Assembly: GCA_963729075.1 (NCBI GenBank) | Contig: CAVSMU010000013.1 | Location: forward strand, 31,502-95,501 | Reading direction: 5' to 3' | DNA from: WHSW01 sp963729075 | GTDB lineage: Bacteria; Actinomycetota; Thermoleophilia; Solirubrobacterales; 70-9 | DNA length: 64,000 bases | Part shown: one piece after another, positions 44,986 to 54,114 of the stretch | Layout of the letters: each line of letters starts with the position of its first letter | Numbering within the stretch: the first letter of the stretch is position 1 | The notes under the pieces: generated by a model | The model's database searches: none | The model's input: the letters and a program-made list of their open reading frames with translations, nothing else | What the model was told of the DNA's origin: nothing | Position numbers and translations under genes: made by a program

Positions 44986-45477
44986 ATGAGCGCCATCGAC
45001 GAATTCCTGAAGAACAACGAAGCCTTTGCCGAGAGCTTCGACAAAGGCGACCTGCCACTGCCACCCGCCAGGAAGGTCGCGATCGTTGCCTGTATGGACG
45101 CGCGCCTAAATCCGTACCCGATCCTCGGGCTCTCGATCGGAGACGCGCACGTGATCCGAAACGCGGGCGGCGTGATCACGGATGACGAGATCCGCTCGCT
45201 GGCGATCTCCCAGCACCTGCTTGGGACCGAGGAGATCATGCTCATCCATCACACCGACTGCGGGATGCTCACCTTCAGCGACGCGGAGTTCGAGCAGATG
45301 CTCGAGCAGCAGGCCGGTCAGCGGCCGGAGTGGCGCCCGCGATCCTTTCCCGACCTGGAGGAGGACGTCCGCGACTCGATCAAGCGGATAACGCAAAGCC
45401 CGTTCATCCCCAGGAAGGATGAGGTACGGGGTTTCATCTACGACGTGAAGACAGGCCGTCTCGACGAGGTCGCCTGA
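44986..45477 (+). CDS. Beta-carbonic anhydrase
   Basis: 163 residues. VAIVACMDARLNPYPILGL gives the first zinc Cys with the Asp-Arg dyad, and MLIHHTDCGMLTFSD the His-x2-Cys pair. The length and the VIRNAGGVITDDEIRSLAIS segment match the small actinobacterial beta-class branch. It hydrates carbon dioxide to bicarbonate in the cytoplasm. I chose ATG 44986 with GAAGGGGG upstream, since the earlier in-frame start at 44956 adds an unrelated ten residues. Confidence 0.9.
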   Translation: MSAIDEFLKNNEAFAESFDKGDLPLPPARKVAIVACMDARLNPYPILGLSIGDAHVIRNAGGVITDDEIRSLAISQHLLGTEEIMLIHHTDCGMLTFSDAEFEQMLEQQAGQRPEWRPRSFPDLEEDVRDSIKRITQSPFIPRKDEVRGFIYDVKTGRLDEVA

Positions 45478-45684
45478 GCATGCGGGATCGGTGAGCCCGC
45501 CGGAGGTCAGCCCCAGCGCCCTCCGCATGCTTGAGATCACGCGGTCGAGGAGCGACGTTCCCGCTTGGCCTGCGCGAGCGATCCGGCGCCGGCTCCTGGG
45601 GAGCTCAGCGCAGCCTGGGCGGGCCTGAGGACGTCGGCCGCCCGAGCCCGACTCAGCGCGTCGTAACTGGCAACACTAAGGCGC

Positions 45685-45864
45685 ATGGGTGAACCGGCTC
45701 GGCGCAAACGCCAAAGCTCGTTCCCGATCGGCGCCGCCGCCAGCCTTGAGGAGCTCGACCTCGATCCGCATCCGCTTTTCTCGCGGCTGCGTGAGCATGA
45801 GCCCGTTTCGCGGCTACCCGCGCTCGGGGGCTGGCTCGTCACGCGGCGCGCGGCCGCCGAGCCG
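45685..45864 (+). pseudogene. Cytochrome P450 N-terminal fragment
   Basis: About 60 residues starting at ATG 45685: SLEELDLDPHPLFSRLREHE followed by PVSRLPALGGWLVTRRAAAE. This is the beginning of a bacterial CYP (proline-rich start, A helix, first beta strand). After RRAAAE the homology ends and no heme-binding Cys domain follows; the MpsC gene begins 100 bp later. So a P450 gene lost about 85 percent of its length here. Confidence 0.55.
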
Positions 45865-45961
45865 CGGCTCCGCTACGGTGGGAGTAGCCCGCTGGGATCT
45901 TTCCGTCTCCTCCCCCTCCGAGCCGACGCTTCCGCAGAGGGGACGAGGAAGGGACAATCCG

Positions 45962-46330
45962 ATGGCCGACCCCCCAGGACCTCGGGCGGAGTACGGGCTT
46001 CGCGCGGACATCACCGACGCCCTCGTCGCCGTTTGGATCCGCTACTCGGGCAAGCGCCCCGTCGCCGCGCGAACCGAGATCCGCGACAACGTCATCACCT
46101 GTGTGCTGGTCGATGCGGTGGGCGACTATGACGCGGGATCGATCGCAGCGGAGACGCAGGACGGCGTCCAGGGCGCCGGCAGGCTCAGGTCGGCCGCCTA
46201 TAAGAGCGACGCCGCCGCGATGGTCGCAAACCTGACCGGCCGGCGCGTGACCTCGTTCATCAGCAGCCACGACCCTGACACGGACGTCGCCACCGAGACC
46301 TTCACGCTTGAGCGAAGGTTCTACTCATGA
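45962..46330 (+). CDS. MpsC/DUF2294 family protein
   Basis: 122 residues. ADITDALVAVWIRYSGKRPV, IRDNVITCVLVDAVGDYDAG and NLTGRRVTSFISSHDPDTDV with ATETFTLER match DUF2294, named MpsC after a membrane-potential system; the biochemical role in actinobacteria is not established. ATG 45962 follows GAGGAAGGGAC. Its stop overlaps the next small gene (ATGA). Confidence 0.8.
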   Translation: MADPPGPRAEYGLRADITDALVAVWIRYSGKRPVAARTEIRDNVITCVLVDAVGDYDAGSIAAETQDGVQGAGRLRSAAYKSDAAAMVANLTGRRVTSFISSHDPDTDVATETFTLERRFYS

Positions 46331-46539
46331 GCACCACGTCGGGCAAATCTTTGAGCCCCGAGTTCCTGAGGCTCCAGGCGGAGGCGAGACATGCGCGTGA
46401 GCGCTATCAGCTTTACAAGGCCAGAACCTTTGGCCCGCGGCCGACCGACCCGGGCCATCTGCGCGAGCTCGAGCGCAGCTGCCTGCTAGCCGAGAGCCGG
46501 CTGCGTCGAGCGAAGCGTGCACAAGCCGTCGGCATGTAG
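46327..46539 (+). CDS. Small basic protein of unknown function
   Basis: 70 residues, rich in Arg, Leu and Glu (LRLQAEARHARERYQLYKAR, LRELERSCLLAESRLRRAKR), probably one long helix pair. Its ATG overlaps the MpsC stop by four bases, so the two are translated together. No family is recognised. Confidence 0.6.
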   Translation: MSTTSGKSLSPEFLRLQAEARHARERYQLYKARTFGPRPTDPGHLRELERSCLLAESRLRRAKRAQAVGM

Positions 46540-47187
46540 CCAACCTAACGTGCGGTGACGGGAGGAGCCCCGCTGCTCCGTCACGCGAGGGAAGGGAGCC
46601 AGCGGCGACGTGACGCCTCCGCGACGTAAACCGTTTCTCTGTAGGAGGGTCGGACGAAACGACGAGCGAAAACGCCCTCGCGCACCGCGACTCGAAGGAG
46701 TAAGCTGGATTGCACTGGCCCGGCGGCCGAATAGTTCTGTCCCCAGAGCGACCGCACGCCGACACGCGGACAACGCGGCGAGGTAACCCGCTCTGAGGCA
46801 AACGGAATCGACTGCGGGGCCGGTCGCTTTGCGAGCGGGCTACGCCGCGAGGGGTGCGGCTCGCGCCCTTGAAGAAGAAGATGATTGCTGCCCGCGCAAC
46901 CGGGCTCGCGCTTTGCCGAACGGTGAGTCGGCGTTTAGCCGTTGAGCTGTCGATTCATGCTTCTCAGCGGTTGGTCCGGCTCGTTACCGCTTTGCGGGAC
47001 ACACAGGAGCCAGCATTACGGGCTCCCACTTTCTCTTCTAGCGATTTCCCGCCGCTGCTTCGCCTGGGACGGGCGCGCTGCCGCTACCGGTCGTCGTCCA
47101 AAGCGCAACTCTTCGGCCGCCGCTTCAGGGTCAGCCCGCCGCGATGCTCCAGCCGAGTGACTCCCTGCGCGCCGCGCCGGCCTGTTT
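46540..47187. other. Stretch without a recognisable gene
   Basis: About 650 bases between the small basic gene and the STAS gene. Frames that stay open show no motif and unusual codon use, and a C/T-rich tract near 47010-47060 has lower GC than the surroundings. It may contain eroded DNA. Confidence 0.4.
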
Positions 47188-47524
47188 CTAGACGAGCGTC
47201 AGAAGCTTTTCGACTCCGGTCAGCCTCAACGTCTCCGCCACCTGCCCCGCCCCCGGCAATGACCGCGAGGCGATTGGAATCGCTGTTGGACCGGCGGGCC
47301 GCGCACACGAGAACCTTGAGGCCGGTCGAGTCGATGAATTCGACTCCGCTGAGGTCGAGGATGATCCGCCGCGCATCGGAAGCCTCGGCTTTCTGCAGCT
47401 CTCGGTCAACAACATCGGCGGTCGCCAAGTCCATTTCACCGCGAGGCGCGAGCTTGACCGCATCGCCGTCTACTTCCACGGAAACCGAGAGCAATCCCTC
47501 CTGGATGAGGTCGTCGGTAGCCAT
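47188..47524 (-). CDS. STAS-domain anti-sigma factor antagonist, one frameshift
   Basis: About 112 residues. VEVDGDAVKLAPRGEMDLAT is the first STAS strand, and IILDLSGVEFIDSTGLKVLV includes the conserved Ser of the SpoIIAA/RsbV phosphorylation site (IDSTG). An extra base in a G run near 47256 shifts the frame; corrected, the end reads GQVAETLRLTGVEKLLTLV and stops at 47190-47188. The uncorrected frame runs on to 47084 with an unrelated tail. ATG 47524 or 47536 are both possible. It should work with the kinase gene upstream at 47667-48068. Confidence 0.78.
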
Positions 47525-47666
47525 TGCTCTAGCCATCTCCTTTTCTCGAAAATCGCTGGAACCCGGTCCCGACTGACCACTGTCGTGCCCGCCGGTCTCG
47601 CTCGCGAAATCCTAGCTCGCCACCCGCCGTTTGACGAGCAATTTCGTCAAACGTGAGGCGGGGCTT

Positions 47667-48068
47667 TCAGGCGCCGCCCTGCCCCGGGATACGAAAGCTC
47701 GCGTAGACCGTCGTCCCACGCTCATCCGACTCCATTCGAAGCTCCTCGGTGAGCTGGGCTGAGAGCGAGAGTCCCAGGCCAAGTCCGACCTCCTGGTCCC
47801 TCAGCCGCGGCCTTATTCCCTCGCCTTCATCGGCAACCGTGATCAGTAGCTGGTCGTCGGTCGGCGCCGCCGTCACGACGACCATGCCGGGCCCGCTTGC
47901 GCCGTAGGCATGCTTGACGACGTTTCCGACCAGCTCGCTGACCACGGTCTTAACGGCGAATGAATCGACCCCGTACCCGAACGCGATCTTTGCCAGTTCG
48001 TGTCGGGCCCTCGGCACAGCGTCGGGCCTTGCCGGCATGCGCAGAGTGAACGGCTGTCCGTCCATCAC
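47667..48068 (-). CDS. Anti-sigma factor serine kinase (RsbW/SpoIIAB-like ATPase)
   Basis: 133 residues, the size of the HATPase_c_2 group. N box SELVGNVVKHAYGAS, G1 box ADEGEGIRPRL and G2 box VGLGLGLSLSAQLTEEL form the GHKL ATP site. The protein would phosphorylate an STAS antagonist such as the one downstream, releasing or holding a sigma factor. No sigma factor of group 3 is in the window, so the target lies elsewhere. ATG at 48068; a 130-bp gap separates it from the STAS gene. Confidence 0.85.
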   Translation of the reverse strand: MMDGQPFTLRMPARPDAVPRARHELAKIAFGYGVDSFAVKTVVSELVGNVVKHAYGASGPGMVVVTAAPTDDQLLITVADEGEGIRPRLRDQEVGLGLGLSLSAQLTEELRMESDERGTTVYASFRIPGQGGA

Positions 48069-48233
48069 CCTTGTAGTTCCCGCTCAGAGCAGAATGTAAA
48101 AGCGAAGGGGATCGCGAGCCGGCGAGAGCGCTTCGGCTTTCCGAGCGCGAGGCCCAAAAAGTTCCGCTTTCCATGCGGTGCGGGAGCGGCTCCCCGTCCT
48201 CGTCCTAAGCGCTACTTCTGCCCATCCGGATAC

Positions 48234-48279
48234 CTGGCCGGTTCGGCTAGTCGAAGCTGGCCGGTTCGGCTAGTCGAAG
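48234..48279. repeat. Perfect 23-bp tandem duplication
   Basis: Two identical copies, 48234-48256 and 48257-48279. The second includes the stop codon of the hydrolase gene (minus strand), so the duplication replaced or extended its 3' end without changing the reading before the stop. Confidence 0.85.
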
Positions 48280-49826
48280 CCCGGATCGAAGGGCTGTTGG
48301 TCCGACTGGCAGACCGTGCCCGGCGGCGGGGTGATCAGCTCGGTCAGGTAATCCACATACGCCCGCTCTATACAGGCGCTGGGATTCCGGAAGCTCACGT
48401 GACCGTAGCCCTCGTGGGTGAGCAAGACGGCGTTTCCAAGCAGTTGCGCGGAGCGAACCGAGTTGGCGTAGGCCGTTGCCGGGTCGCCGGTCGTCCCGAT
48501 CACCAGGATCGGGTTGGGGGTCGAGGCGTTCCACGGCCCCCGGTAGTTGTCCTCGCCGCGAACCGGCCAGGAGGCGCAGGGGGCCCACAGCCCCCAGCCC
48601 AGTACGGGGCCATAGAGTCGGCTGATCCGGGTGAACCGCTTGATCACCCGCGGCCAGTCCCGCGACCCCTTACGCGCGGGCGCGTCGGCGCACGAGATCG
48701 CCGCCGAGGTCGTGTAGCCGGCGAAGCCGGCCGGCGTGGTGAAGCCGGCGGCCTCGGTCTCCAGCGCCGAGCCGTCGCCTCCCAGGGCGGCGGCGATGTC
48801 CCTCGCGTCCTGGGGCCACAGATCCGGTCCCCTGAGCGGATTGAACTGCGAGAGCAGCAGATCGGCGTAGCTCAGCTTCTCGCGCGACGACAGGGGCGGC
48901 TTCGCCCCCGGAGCCGGGATCGGCGCGCGCTTCAGCCGCTCGACCAGTCGCTGGAAGCGCTCGGCCGCGGTGTGGCGGCCACCGGCGAGCGCGCAGCGCT
49001 CCGGCCCCGCGCCCTCGCACAACGACAGGAGCTGGTCGAAGACCACGTCGGCCGAGGCGACGCCTCCGGCGATATACGCCTCGGAGCTCTTCGAGTAGCT
49101 GACCGGATCGACGACGCCGTCGATCAGCATCGCCCGGACCCGGTCGGGGAACATGTTGGCGTAGGTCTGGCCCAACATGGTGCCGTAGGAGAAGCCGACG
49201 TAGGTGAGCTTCTCCTCGCCCACGAGCTCTCGCAGGTGGTCCATGTCGCGCGCCGTGTCGGCGGTCGAGATGTGGGGCAGAAGCCGGCCGCTGACCTCGC
49301 CGCAGCGCCGCGCCAGGGCGGCGGACTTGCGCCGATAGCGCTTCGAGGCGGCGTTGGTGGTCGGGATCGAGACGCCGGCCCAGAAGCGCGCCTCGCTTTG
49401 TCTGTTCTCAAAGCAGCGCACCCGGGTGCTGGCGTTGGTGCCGCGGGGATCCCAGCTGACGACGTCGAAGCGGCCGCCGCCGAGCGCGTCGACCCCGTCG
49501 GGGTCGCCGCTTACGAGGCCGATTCCGGTGTCGCCCGGTCCACCGGGGTTGATGAACAGGGTGCCGATCCGCTGCTCGGGCTTGCTCGCCAGGTGGCGGA
49601 TCACCGCGAGCGCGATCGTGCGCCCGTTCGGGCGGTCCCAGTCGAGCGGCACGCGGATCCGGGCGCACTGCAGGTCCTCGCCGGGGGGGTTGCATTCTCC
49701 CCAGGGAATCGGGGCGCCGACGCCGTTGGCCCGCGGCGTGCGGTCCGGCGCGCCGGCGGCGCCCGCGTCGCCGGCCGAGAGCGCGACCAGAATGGCGCCA
49801 CCCAACGCCGCGGCGGCGAGGAGCAC
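48270..49826 (-). CDS. Secreted alpha/beta hydrolase, tripeptidyl-aminopeptidase (TAP) type
   Basis: 518 residues. The N-terminus LLAAAALGGAILVALSAG with GDAGAAG looks like a signal peptide. Then TLFINPGGPGDTGIGLVSG (oxyanion region), YVGFSYGTMLGQTYANMFPD with the nucleophile Ser in GFSYG, and the TAP-like C-terminal domain with NPILVIGTTGDPATAYANS (acid Asp) and HEGYGHVSF (catalytic His). Secreted S33 peptidases of this group cut N-terminal tripeptides or esters. GTG at 49826 is the first start after an in-frame stop; no good RBS is seen. Confidence 0.87.
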   Translation of the reverse strand: MLLAAAALGGAILVALSAGDAGAAGAPDRTPRANGVGAPIPWGECNPPGEDLQCARIRVPLDWDRPNGRTIALAVIRHLASKPEQRIGTLFINPGGPGDTGIGLVSGDPDGVDALGGGRFDVVSWDPRGTNASTRVRCFENRQSEARFWAGVSIPTTNAASKRYRRKSAALARRCGEVSGRLLPHISTADTARDMDHLRELVGEEKLTYVGFSYGTMLGQTYANMFPDRVRAMLIDGVVDPVSYSKSSEAYIAGGVASADVVFDQLLSLCEGAGPERCALAGGRHTAAERFQRLVERLKRAPIPAPGAKPPLSSREKLSYADLLLSQFNPLRGPDLWPQDARDIAAALGGDGSALETEAAGFTTPAGFAGYTTSAAISCADAPARKGSRDWPRVIKRFTRISRLYGPVLGWGLWAPCASWPVRGEDNYRGPWNASTPNPILVIGTTGDPATAYANSVRSAQLLGNAVLLTHEGYGHVSFRNPSACIERAYVDYLTELITPPPGTVCQSDQQPFDPGFD

Positions 49827-50267
49827 CTTGCGTACCGGGCCCGCGACGGGGCCCGTGGTCGATAAGTTCGTGGAAATCCCTTCCAGCTACTGGTGATCCA
49901 GTGGCTCTGCCCACCCTAGGCGCCCAAAGACCGCACGTCAATGCGATCGGAGCCTGGCGCCGGTGCCCTGCCAACCCGCCTTACCGGCTCCGCGCCTTCT
50001 CCTGGTGCCGAACAGAAGCTAGCGTCGCCGTGACCGCTTTCTCAAAGCGGTGGCGCGCCAGCACCCTACCGCCTTCCATGACCCTGTTAGCGGTCGCCGC
50101 TGCGCTCGGCGATCCGTGCGTCGCAGGTAAATCCGACAGGGGCCGATTCGTCTCTCGCTCCGACGCGCGAACGGCGCGCGGACCGTGCGCTGGACTGACC
50201 GGACCCCGTGAAGCGATCCGTCTCATGTGAGAGTCGGTCATTGGTGGGTGCAGGCATGCGCGGCGTT
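49827..50267. other. Intergenic stretch, about 440 bases, no gene seen
   Basis: It separates two minus-strand exported-enzyme genes. No coding pattern, no terminator with T run. The word TTCGTCTCTCGCT (about 50147-50159) recurs at about 51555-51567, on the other side of the peptidase gene, hinting that the flanks of this gene are related. Confidence 0.35.
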
Positions 50268-51425
50268 TCAGCGCGAGTAGTCGCTCACCGACTGGGCGAG
50301 CGGGTGCGCGCGGCGCAGCTCGCGCGGCTTGCCCGACAGAACGAGCTCCCCGGGGAGCGGGCCGTTTTCCGCCGTGCCCTCGAGGCGAAAGTGGTCGATC
50401 TCGAACGGGAGGCTGCTGGCGGACAACGTGTGGCGCCCGTCGGCGATCGCGAAATGCAGATGCGGCCCCGAGGTGTTGCCGCTGTTGCCGAGGAGACCAA
50501 CCCTCTGCCCCGTGCGCACGCGATCTCCGACCTGCACCGGGATCGAACCCGGCTGCAGGTGGGCGTAGTGGGCGAACACGCCGCGGCGCATCCTGACCAC
50601 GACGTTGTTGCCGGGGAACTGCGACGGTGCGTGCACGGTGGGATTGGGCTCGCCGAACGGGGGGATCTCCTCGCGGTCGCCGACCGCTACGACGACCTTT
50701 CCGGCCGCTGCCGCCCGGACCGGGGCGCCGTAGCCGAACCAGGCCGTGTTCGCGGTGCCATCTCCCTCGTAGAACCGACCGTCGGAGAGGCGGATGTAGT
50801 CGACGGCGAACATCTCGGAGGTCACGAAGGTGCCGTTGGATGGAAAGACGAACGAGCGGTGCTCGAGCAGCGGATCGCAGCATGCGTTGGCGGACACCCA
50901 GCCCGCACCCCGCAGCGGCGGCGCGATCTCGATCGGCTCCGGGGGCGGCACGCGCAGCACCGGTGCGTGGACGGTGGTACTGCCAACGATCGGCGCGGAG
51001 GTCCCCGGAGGCAACGCGAAGCTGATCCGGTTGGCGAGCCTCCTCGGGACGGTGCGCCCCGCCGCCCGCGGCATCACCACATCCACGTACATCACGGCGG
51101 TCGACGACGCCGGGATCGTGGCGGTCGGCCCCCCGCCGCCGAGGAAGTGGGTCGCGTTGGCGAGCGCGTCGCCGCTGAGTGCGAGCAGCGTTCGACCGCC
51201 GCCGCGGACGATGAGCGAGGTTGGCGCCACCTCCGTGCTGAAGCTGTTCGTGACCAGCAGGTCGTACTCGATGTGCTCGCGCCCGTCCGTGCCGTGGACG
51301 CTCTGCGGCGCGCCGGAGGCGGAAACCGCGAGCACCGCGGGCCGCGAGGCCGCCGGTTCACTGCTGATCAGCCACCCTGCGATCACTGCCGCGAGCGGCA
51401 GCACCGCTCGCGCAACCCGAATCAC
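50268..51425 (-). CDS. Exported M23-family metallopeptidase
   Basis: 385 residues. Signal peptide: RVARAVLPLAAVIAGWLISS. The C-terminal M23 domain has APVRAAAAGKVVVAVGDREE, FAHYAHLQPGSIPVQVGDRV and NSGNTSGPHLHFAIADG with the HxH zinc motif. The typical first ligand segment HxGxD has the form FAVDYIRLSDG here, so the first His may be missing, and the enzyme could be inactive or bind metal differently. The N-terminal 180 residues are a beta-rich unknown region. LytM-type enzymes cut peptidoglycan peptides. GTG/ATG choice: ATG 51425. Confidence 0.8.
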   Translation of the reverse strand: MIRVARAVLPLAAVIAGWLISSEPAASRPAVLAVSASGAPQSVHGTDGREHIEYDLLVTNSFSTEVAPTSLIVRGGGRTLLALSGDALANATHFLGGGGPTATIPASSTAVMYVDVVMPRAAGRTVPRRLANRISFALPPGTSAPIVGSTTVHAPVLRVPPPEPIEIAPPLRGAGWVSANACCDPLLEHRSFVFPSNGTFVTSEMFAVDYIRLSDGRFYEGDGTANTAWFGYGAPVRAAAAGKVVVAVGDREEIPPFGEPNPTVHAPSQFPGNNVVVRMRRGVFAHYAHLQPGSIPVQVGDRVRTGQRVGLLGNSGNTSGPHLHFAIADGRHTLSASSLPFEIDHFRLEGTAENGPLPGELVLSGKPRELRRAHPLAQSVSDYSR

Positions 51426-51728
51426 GTACCCACCCTATATCGGTGCGCCTGCTCAGGGGGCCGGAGGAGGCCGTCGCCGATGCCTTCGAGAACGCGGAAT
51501 CCCTCCTCGCGGAGGGCTCTGGCCTGGTAGTGAGAGACATAGCGGGGGCCCGGTTCGTCTCTCGCTACCACCCACGGATCGTCGAGCGACGTCGCCTGCT
51601 TGTTGCGTGACCGCTCGTCGTCCGAAGCGGTAGCCCGACCAATCCGTACTGTTTGACCAGTAGCTCGCGCTCCGCACCGCCGATCCTCGGCTCAGATACG
51701 CCGGCCGCCGCGCGATACGCTGGCGGGG
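51426..51728. other. Intergenic stretch, about 300 bases
   Basis: On the minus strand a short open piece after about 51560 reads YQARALREEGFRVLEGIGD and ends near 51425; it looks protein-like but has no start and no known family. Otherwise nothing is recognised. Confidence 0.3.
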
Positions 51729-52779
51729 GTGCTGGCCAGCTTCCAGATGCTGCCGGAGCAGCCAGCCGACGAGCTTCTGGAGTCGGTCGAGCTCGCCGAC
51801 GAGCTGGGTTACTACGCCTGCTACAGCGCCGACGAGATTTACCACAAGGACGCGTGGATGCTGCTCGCCACCGCCGCGCGACAAACGGAGCGAGTCAAGC
51901 TGGGACCTTGTGTCGCGCCGATCTTCATGCGCGACCCGACCTACGTCGCGCAGCTCGCCGCGACCTTGGACGAGCTAAGCGATGGACGGGCCGAGGTCGT
52001 CTTCGGGATCGGGAACCTCGCCATGCTGGAGCAATACGGCGTCGAGTGGCGTGGCACCCGCCCGATCGCCCGCCTCCGGGAGGCGCACCGGATCATGCGC
52101 ACGGTCCTCGACGATGGTTCGATCGACTTCGCCGGAGATTTCTACGCCTACTCCGGCGTGACCACCGCGGCGCGGCCGGTTCAGGAGCACGTGCCCCTGA
52201 AGATCGGCGCCATGGGCGGGCCGAAGTCGATGGAACTCGCAGGCGAGATCGCCGATGGGCTCCATACCGCGGCCGCATACTCCCCGGACGCGCTGAGCTA
52301 CGCAGTGCGAGTGCTTCGAGGCGGGCATCGGACGCGCCGGCAGGAGCCGAGATGAGCTCGACCTCGGCGATTCGATGCTCGGCGCGATCGCGGCCGACCG
52401 GGACGCCGCGCGGCGGGCGGGGCGCATCCTCGCTGCCTTCTACATCCCCTCGATGCCGCCAGCCCTACTGGAGCGCCATGGGATCGATCCGAGCGAGGTC
52501 AGCCCGGTCAACGAGGCGTTCGCCGCCGGCGACGTAAGGCGGGCTCTCGCGGCCACCCCGGACGGGATTGCGGACCGCCTGGTTGTCGCCGGGACGCCCG
52601 AGGACTGGACGGAGTGGCTCAGTGAGACTTACTTCCCGGCCGGCCTCGATCACGCTCTGGTGTCGTTTGCCGACCCGTTTACGCTGCGCTCCTGGGCCGG
52701 CATCGAAGTCGAGGGTCTGCCGAGCCTACGCGAGCAGATCAGGTTCTTCGGCGAGCGCGTGCTGCCAGAACTCAGCTGA
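51729..52779 (+). CDS. Luciferase-like (F420/FMN-dependent) oxidoreductase, one frameshift
   Basis: About 350 residues in two frames. From GTG 51729: ESVELADELGYYACYSADEI, RVKLGPCVAPIFMRDPTYVA, ELSDGRAEVVFGIGNLAML and LKIGAMGGPKSMELAGEIAD, all segments of the bacterial luciferase-like / methylene-tetrahydromethanopterin reductase fold. Near 52315 the frame shifts, and from there to 52779 it reads DSMLGAIAADRDAARRAGR, FYIPSMPPALLERHGID and VVAGTPEDWTEWLSETYF, the normal C-terminal part. F420 is the usual cofactor in actinobacteria. The substrate is unknown. Confidence 0.8.
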
Positions 52780-52826
52780 GAGAGATACCGCCTCCCATGC
52801 GGCGTGCCTACCGCTTTTTTGTCTCT

Positions 52827-54099
52827 ATGAAGAAGGGCCGGTTGTCAACTGCGGTCGGTAGTCCAATCAGGGTCCTCTTGCGGCTTCGGGACGTGGAGCA
52901 ACGCTCATGTCTCTATCTGCCTCCTCGTCGGGAGGATCAGGCGAAATTGGATTGTTCGCTCGCGGGCGCAAGTCCTAAAGGGCGGTCATGCCGCCAGACG
53001 AAAAGCGGCGCCTCGGGGAGCGAACTTCTCCTTGCGGGAAGCATGTGCCAGATCGCGTGCGCGAGCCGGCGGGCGATGTCGATCTGGGCGACCTTGGCGC
53101 CGCGCTGCTTGCCGAGCCGGCGCTTGTTTCGCTGGTAGCGCTCTGAGAGGCGGGGTGCTTGAGCGCGTGCATCGTCGCCTCGAGCAGCGCCCAGCGCAGG
53201 TAGCGCGGCCCGTGCTTGGTCAAGGGCCCGCGACGATCGGACTCGCCCGATTGGTTCACGCGCGGACAAAGGCCCGTATAGCCGGTCAGCTTGTGGGGCG
53301 ATGAGAAGCGCTCGATCTCGCCGATCTCGGCGGCGATCGTGAACGCCAACACCCAGCGAATCCCGGGGACGCTCATCAACAACGGGATGTAGGGGTGGTC
53401 GGCGTGACCCTCGCGGAGCTTTCGGTTGACGGCGTCGATTTGGCGCTCGAGGTCGTCGATCAGCTCGACGGAGGCGGTGACGTTGCCGCGCCACGGCTCC
53501 GGGACGTCGAGGCGCCGAAGAAGCTCGCGCCCCTCGGCCCCGAACAGATCGGTGACCGGGCAGGCACGCCCGAAGTTGATCAGCGTCGAGTGGATGCGGC
53601 ACTTGAGCGCCGACTTGTGCTTGACGAGGTGAAGCCGAAACCTTGCGAGCTCACGTTCCTCGCGGACCCGCGGGTCGGGCAGCCAGATCGCCGGCACCAG
53701 GTCTCGGTGCGATAGCACCGCCAGCACCTGGGAGTCGATCTTGTCGGTCTTGCAGGCAAGCGGCGCGAGGCCCTTGACCTTCTGCGCATCGGCGATCTCG
53801 ACATCCCAGCCCTGCTGCTCGAGGGTGTCGTGGACGATCCTCGCCCCAGTCATCGACTCGATGACCGCGCAGACCGGCTCTCCGTGAACTTCCTCGATCC
53901 GGCGGGCGAGGGTTCTCAGCGAGTCGACGTCCGGCGGAACGGCGAGCTGGTCCAGGTGCTCTCCCTCATCGGAGAGCAGGCAGACGTCGAGCTTCTTTCG
54001 ACTTAGATCGAGTCCGGCGTGCAACATGTGAAGCGGGCCTCCTTGGTGCTCGGTTGATGATCACGACTGAGCGTGTCACCAACGGAGGCCCTTCTTCAT
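52827..54099 (-). mobile_element. IS110-family insertion sequence, probably IS1111-like
   Basis: Short inverted repeats ATGAAGAAGGGCC (52827-52839) and GGCCCTTCTTCAT (54087-54099) enclose one transposase gene. IS110 elements proper lack terminal repeats, while the IS1111 group has subterminal inverted repeats of about this length, so that placement fits. The exact ends are not resolved; no target duplication is expected in this family. It lies in an area of NTF2 gene fragments. Confidence 0.7.
52937..54027 (-). CDS. IS110-family transposase, one frameshift
   Basis: About 363 residues. The N-terminal DEDD domain opens MLHAGLDLSRKKLDVCLLSD and has VCAVIESMTGARIVHDTLEQ and ACKTDKIDSQVLAVLS (acidic residues of the RuvC-like site). 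The C-terminal Transposase_20 domain has LLMSVPGIRWVLAFTIAAEI and SPHKLTGYTGLCPRVNQSGE, with the conserved helix-hairpin and Ser region. Near 53150 the frame shifts; the end continues LSERYQRNKRRLGKQRGAK to a stop at 52937. It should cut as a serine/DEDD recombinase guided by element RNA (family knowledge). Confidence 0.85.
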
Positions 54100-54114
54100 G
54101 GCAGTCCTAAGCGG

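Noticed and set aside
45537..45688. A 49-residue minus-strand frame ending at 45537
   Set aside because: Overlaps the P450 fragment start, has no family and no clear ribosome site.
48000..49865. A 621-residue plus-strand frame opposite the TAP-type hydrolase
   Set aside because: It is the antisense of a gene with a complete catalytic triad.
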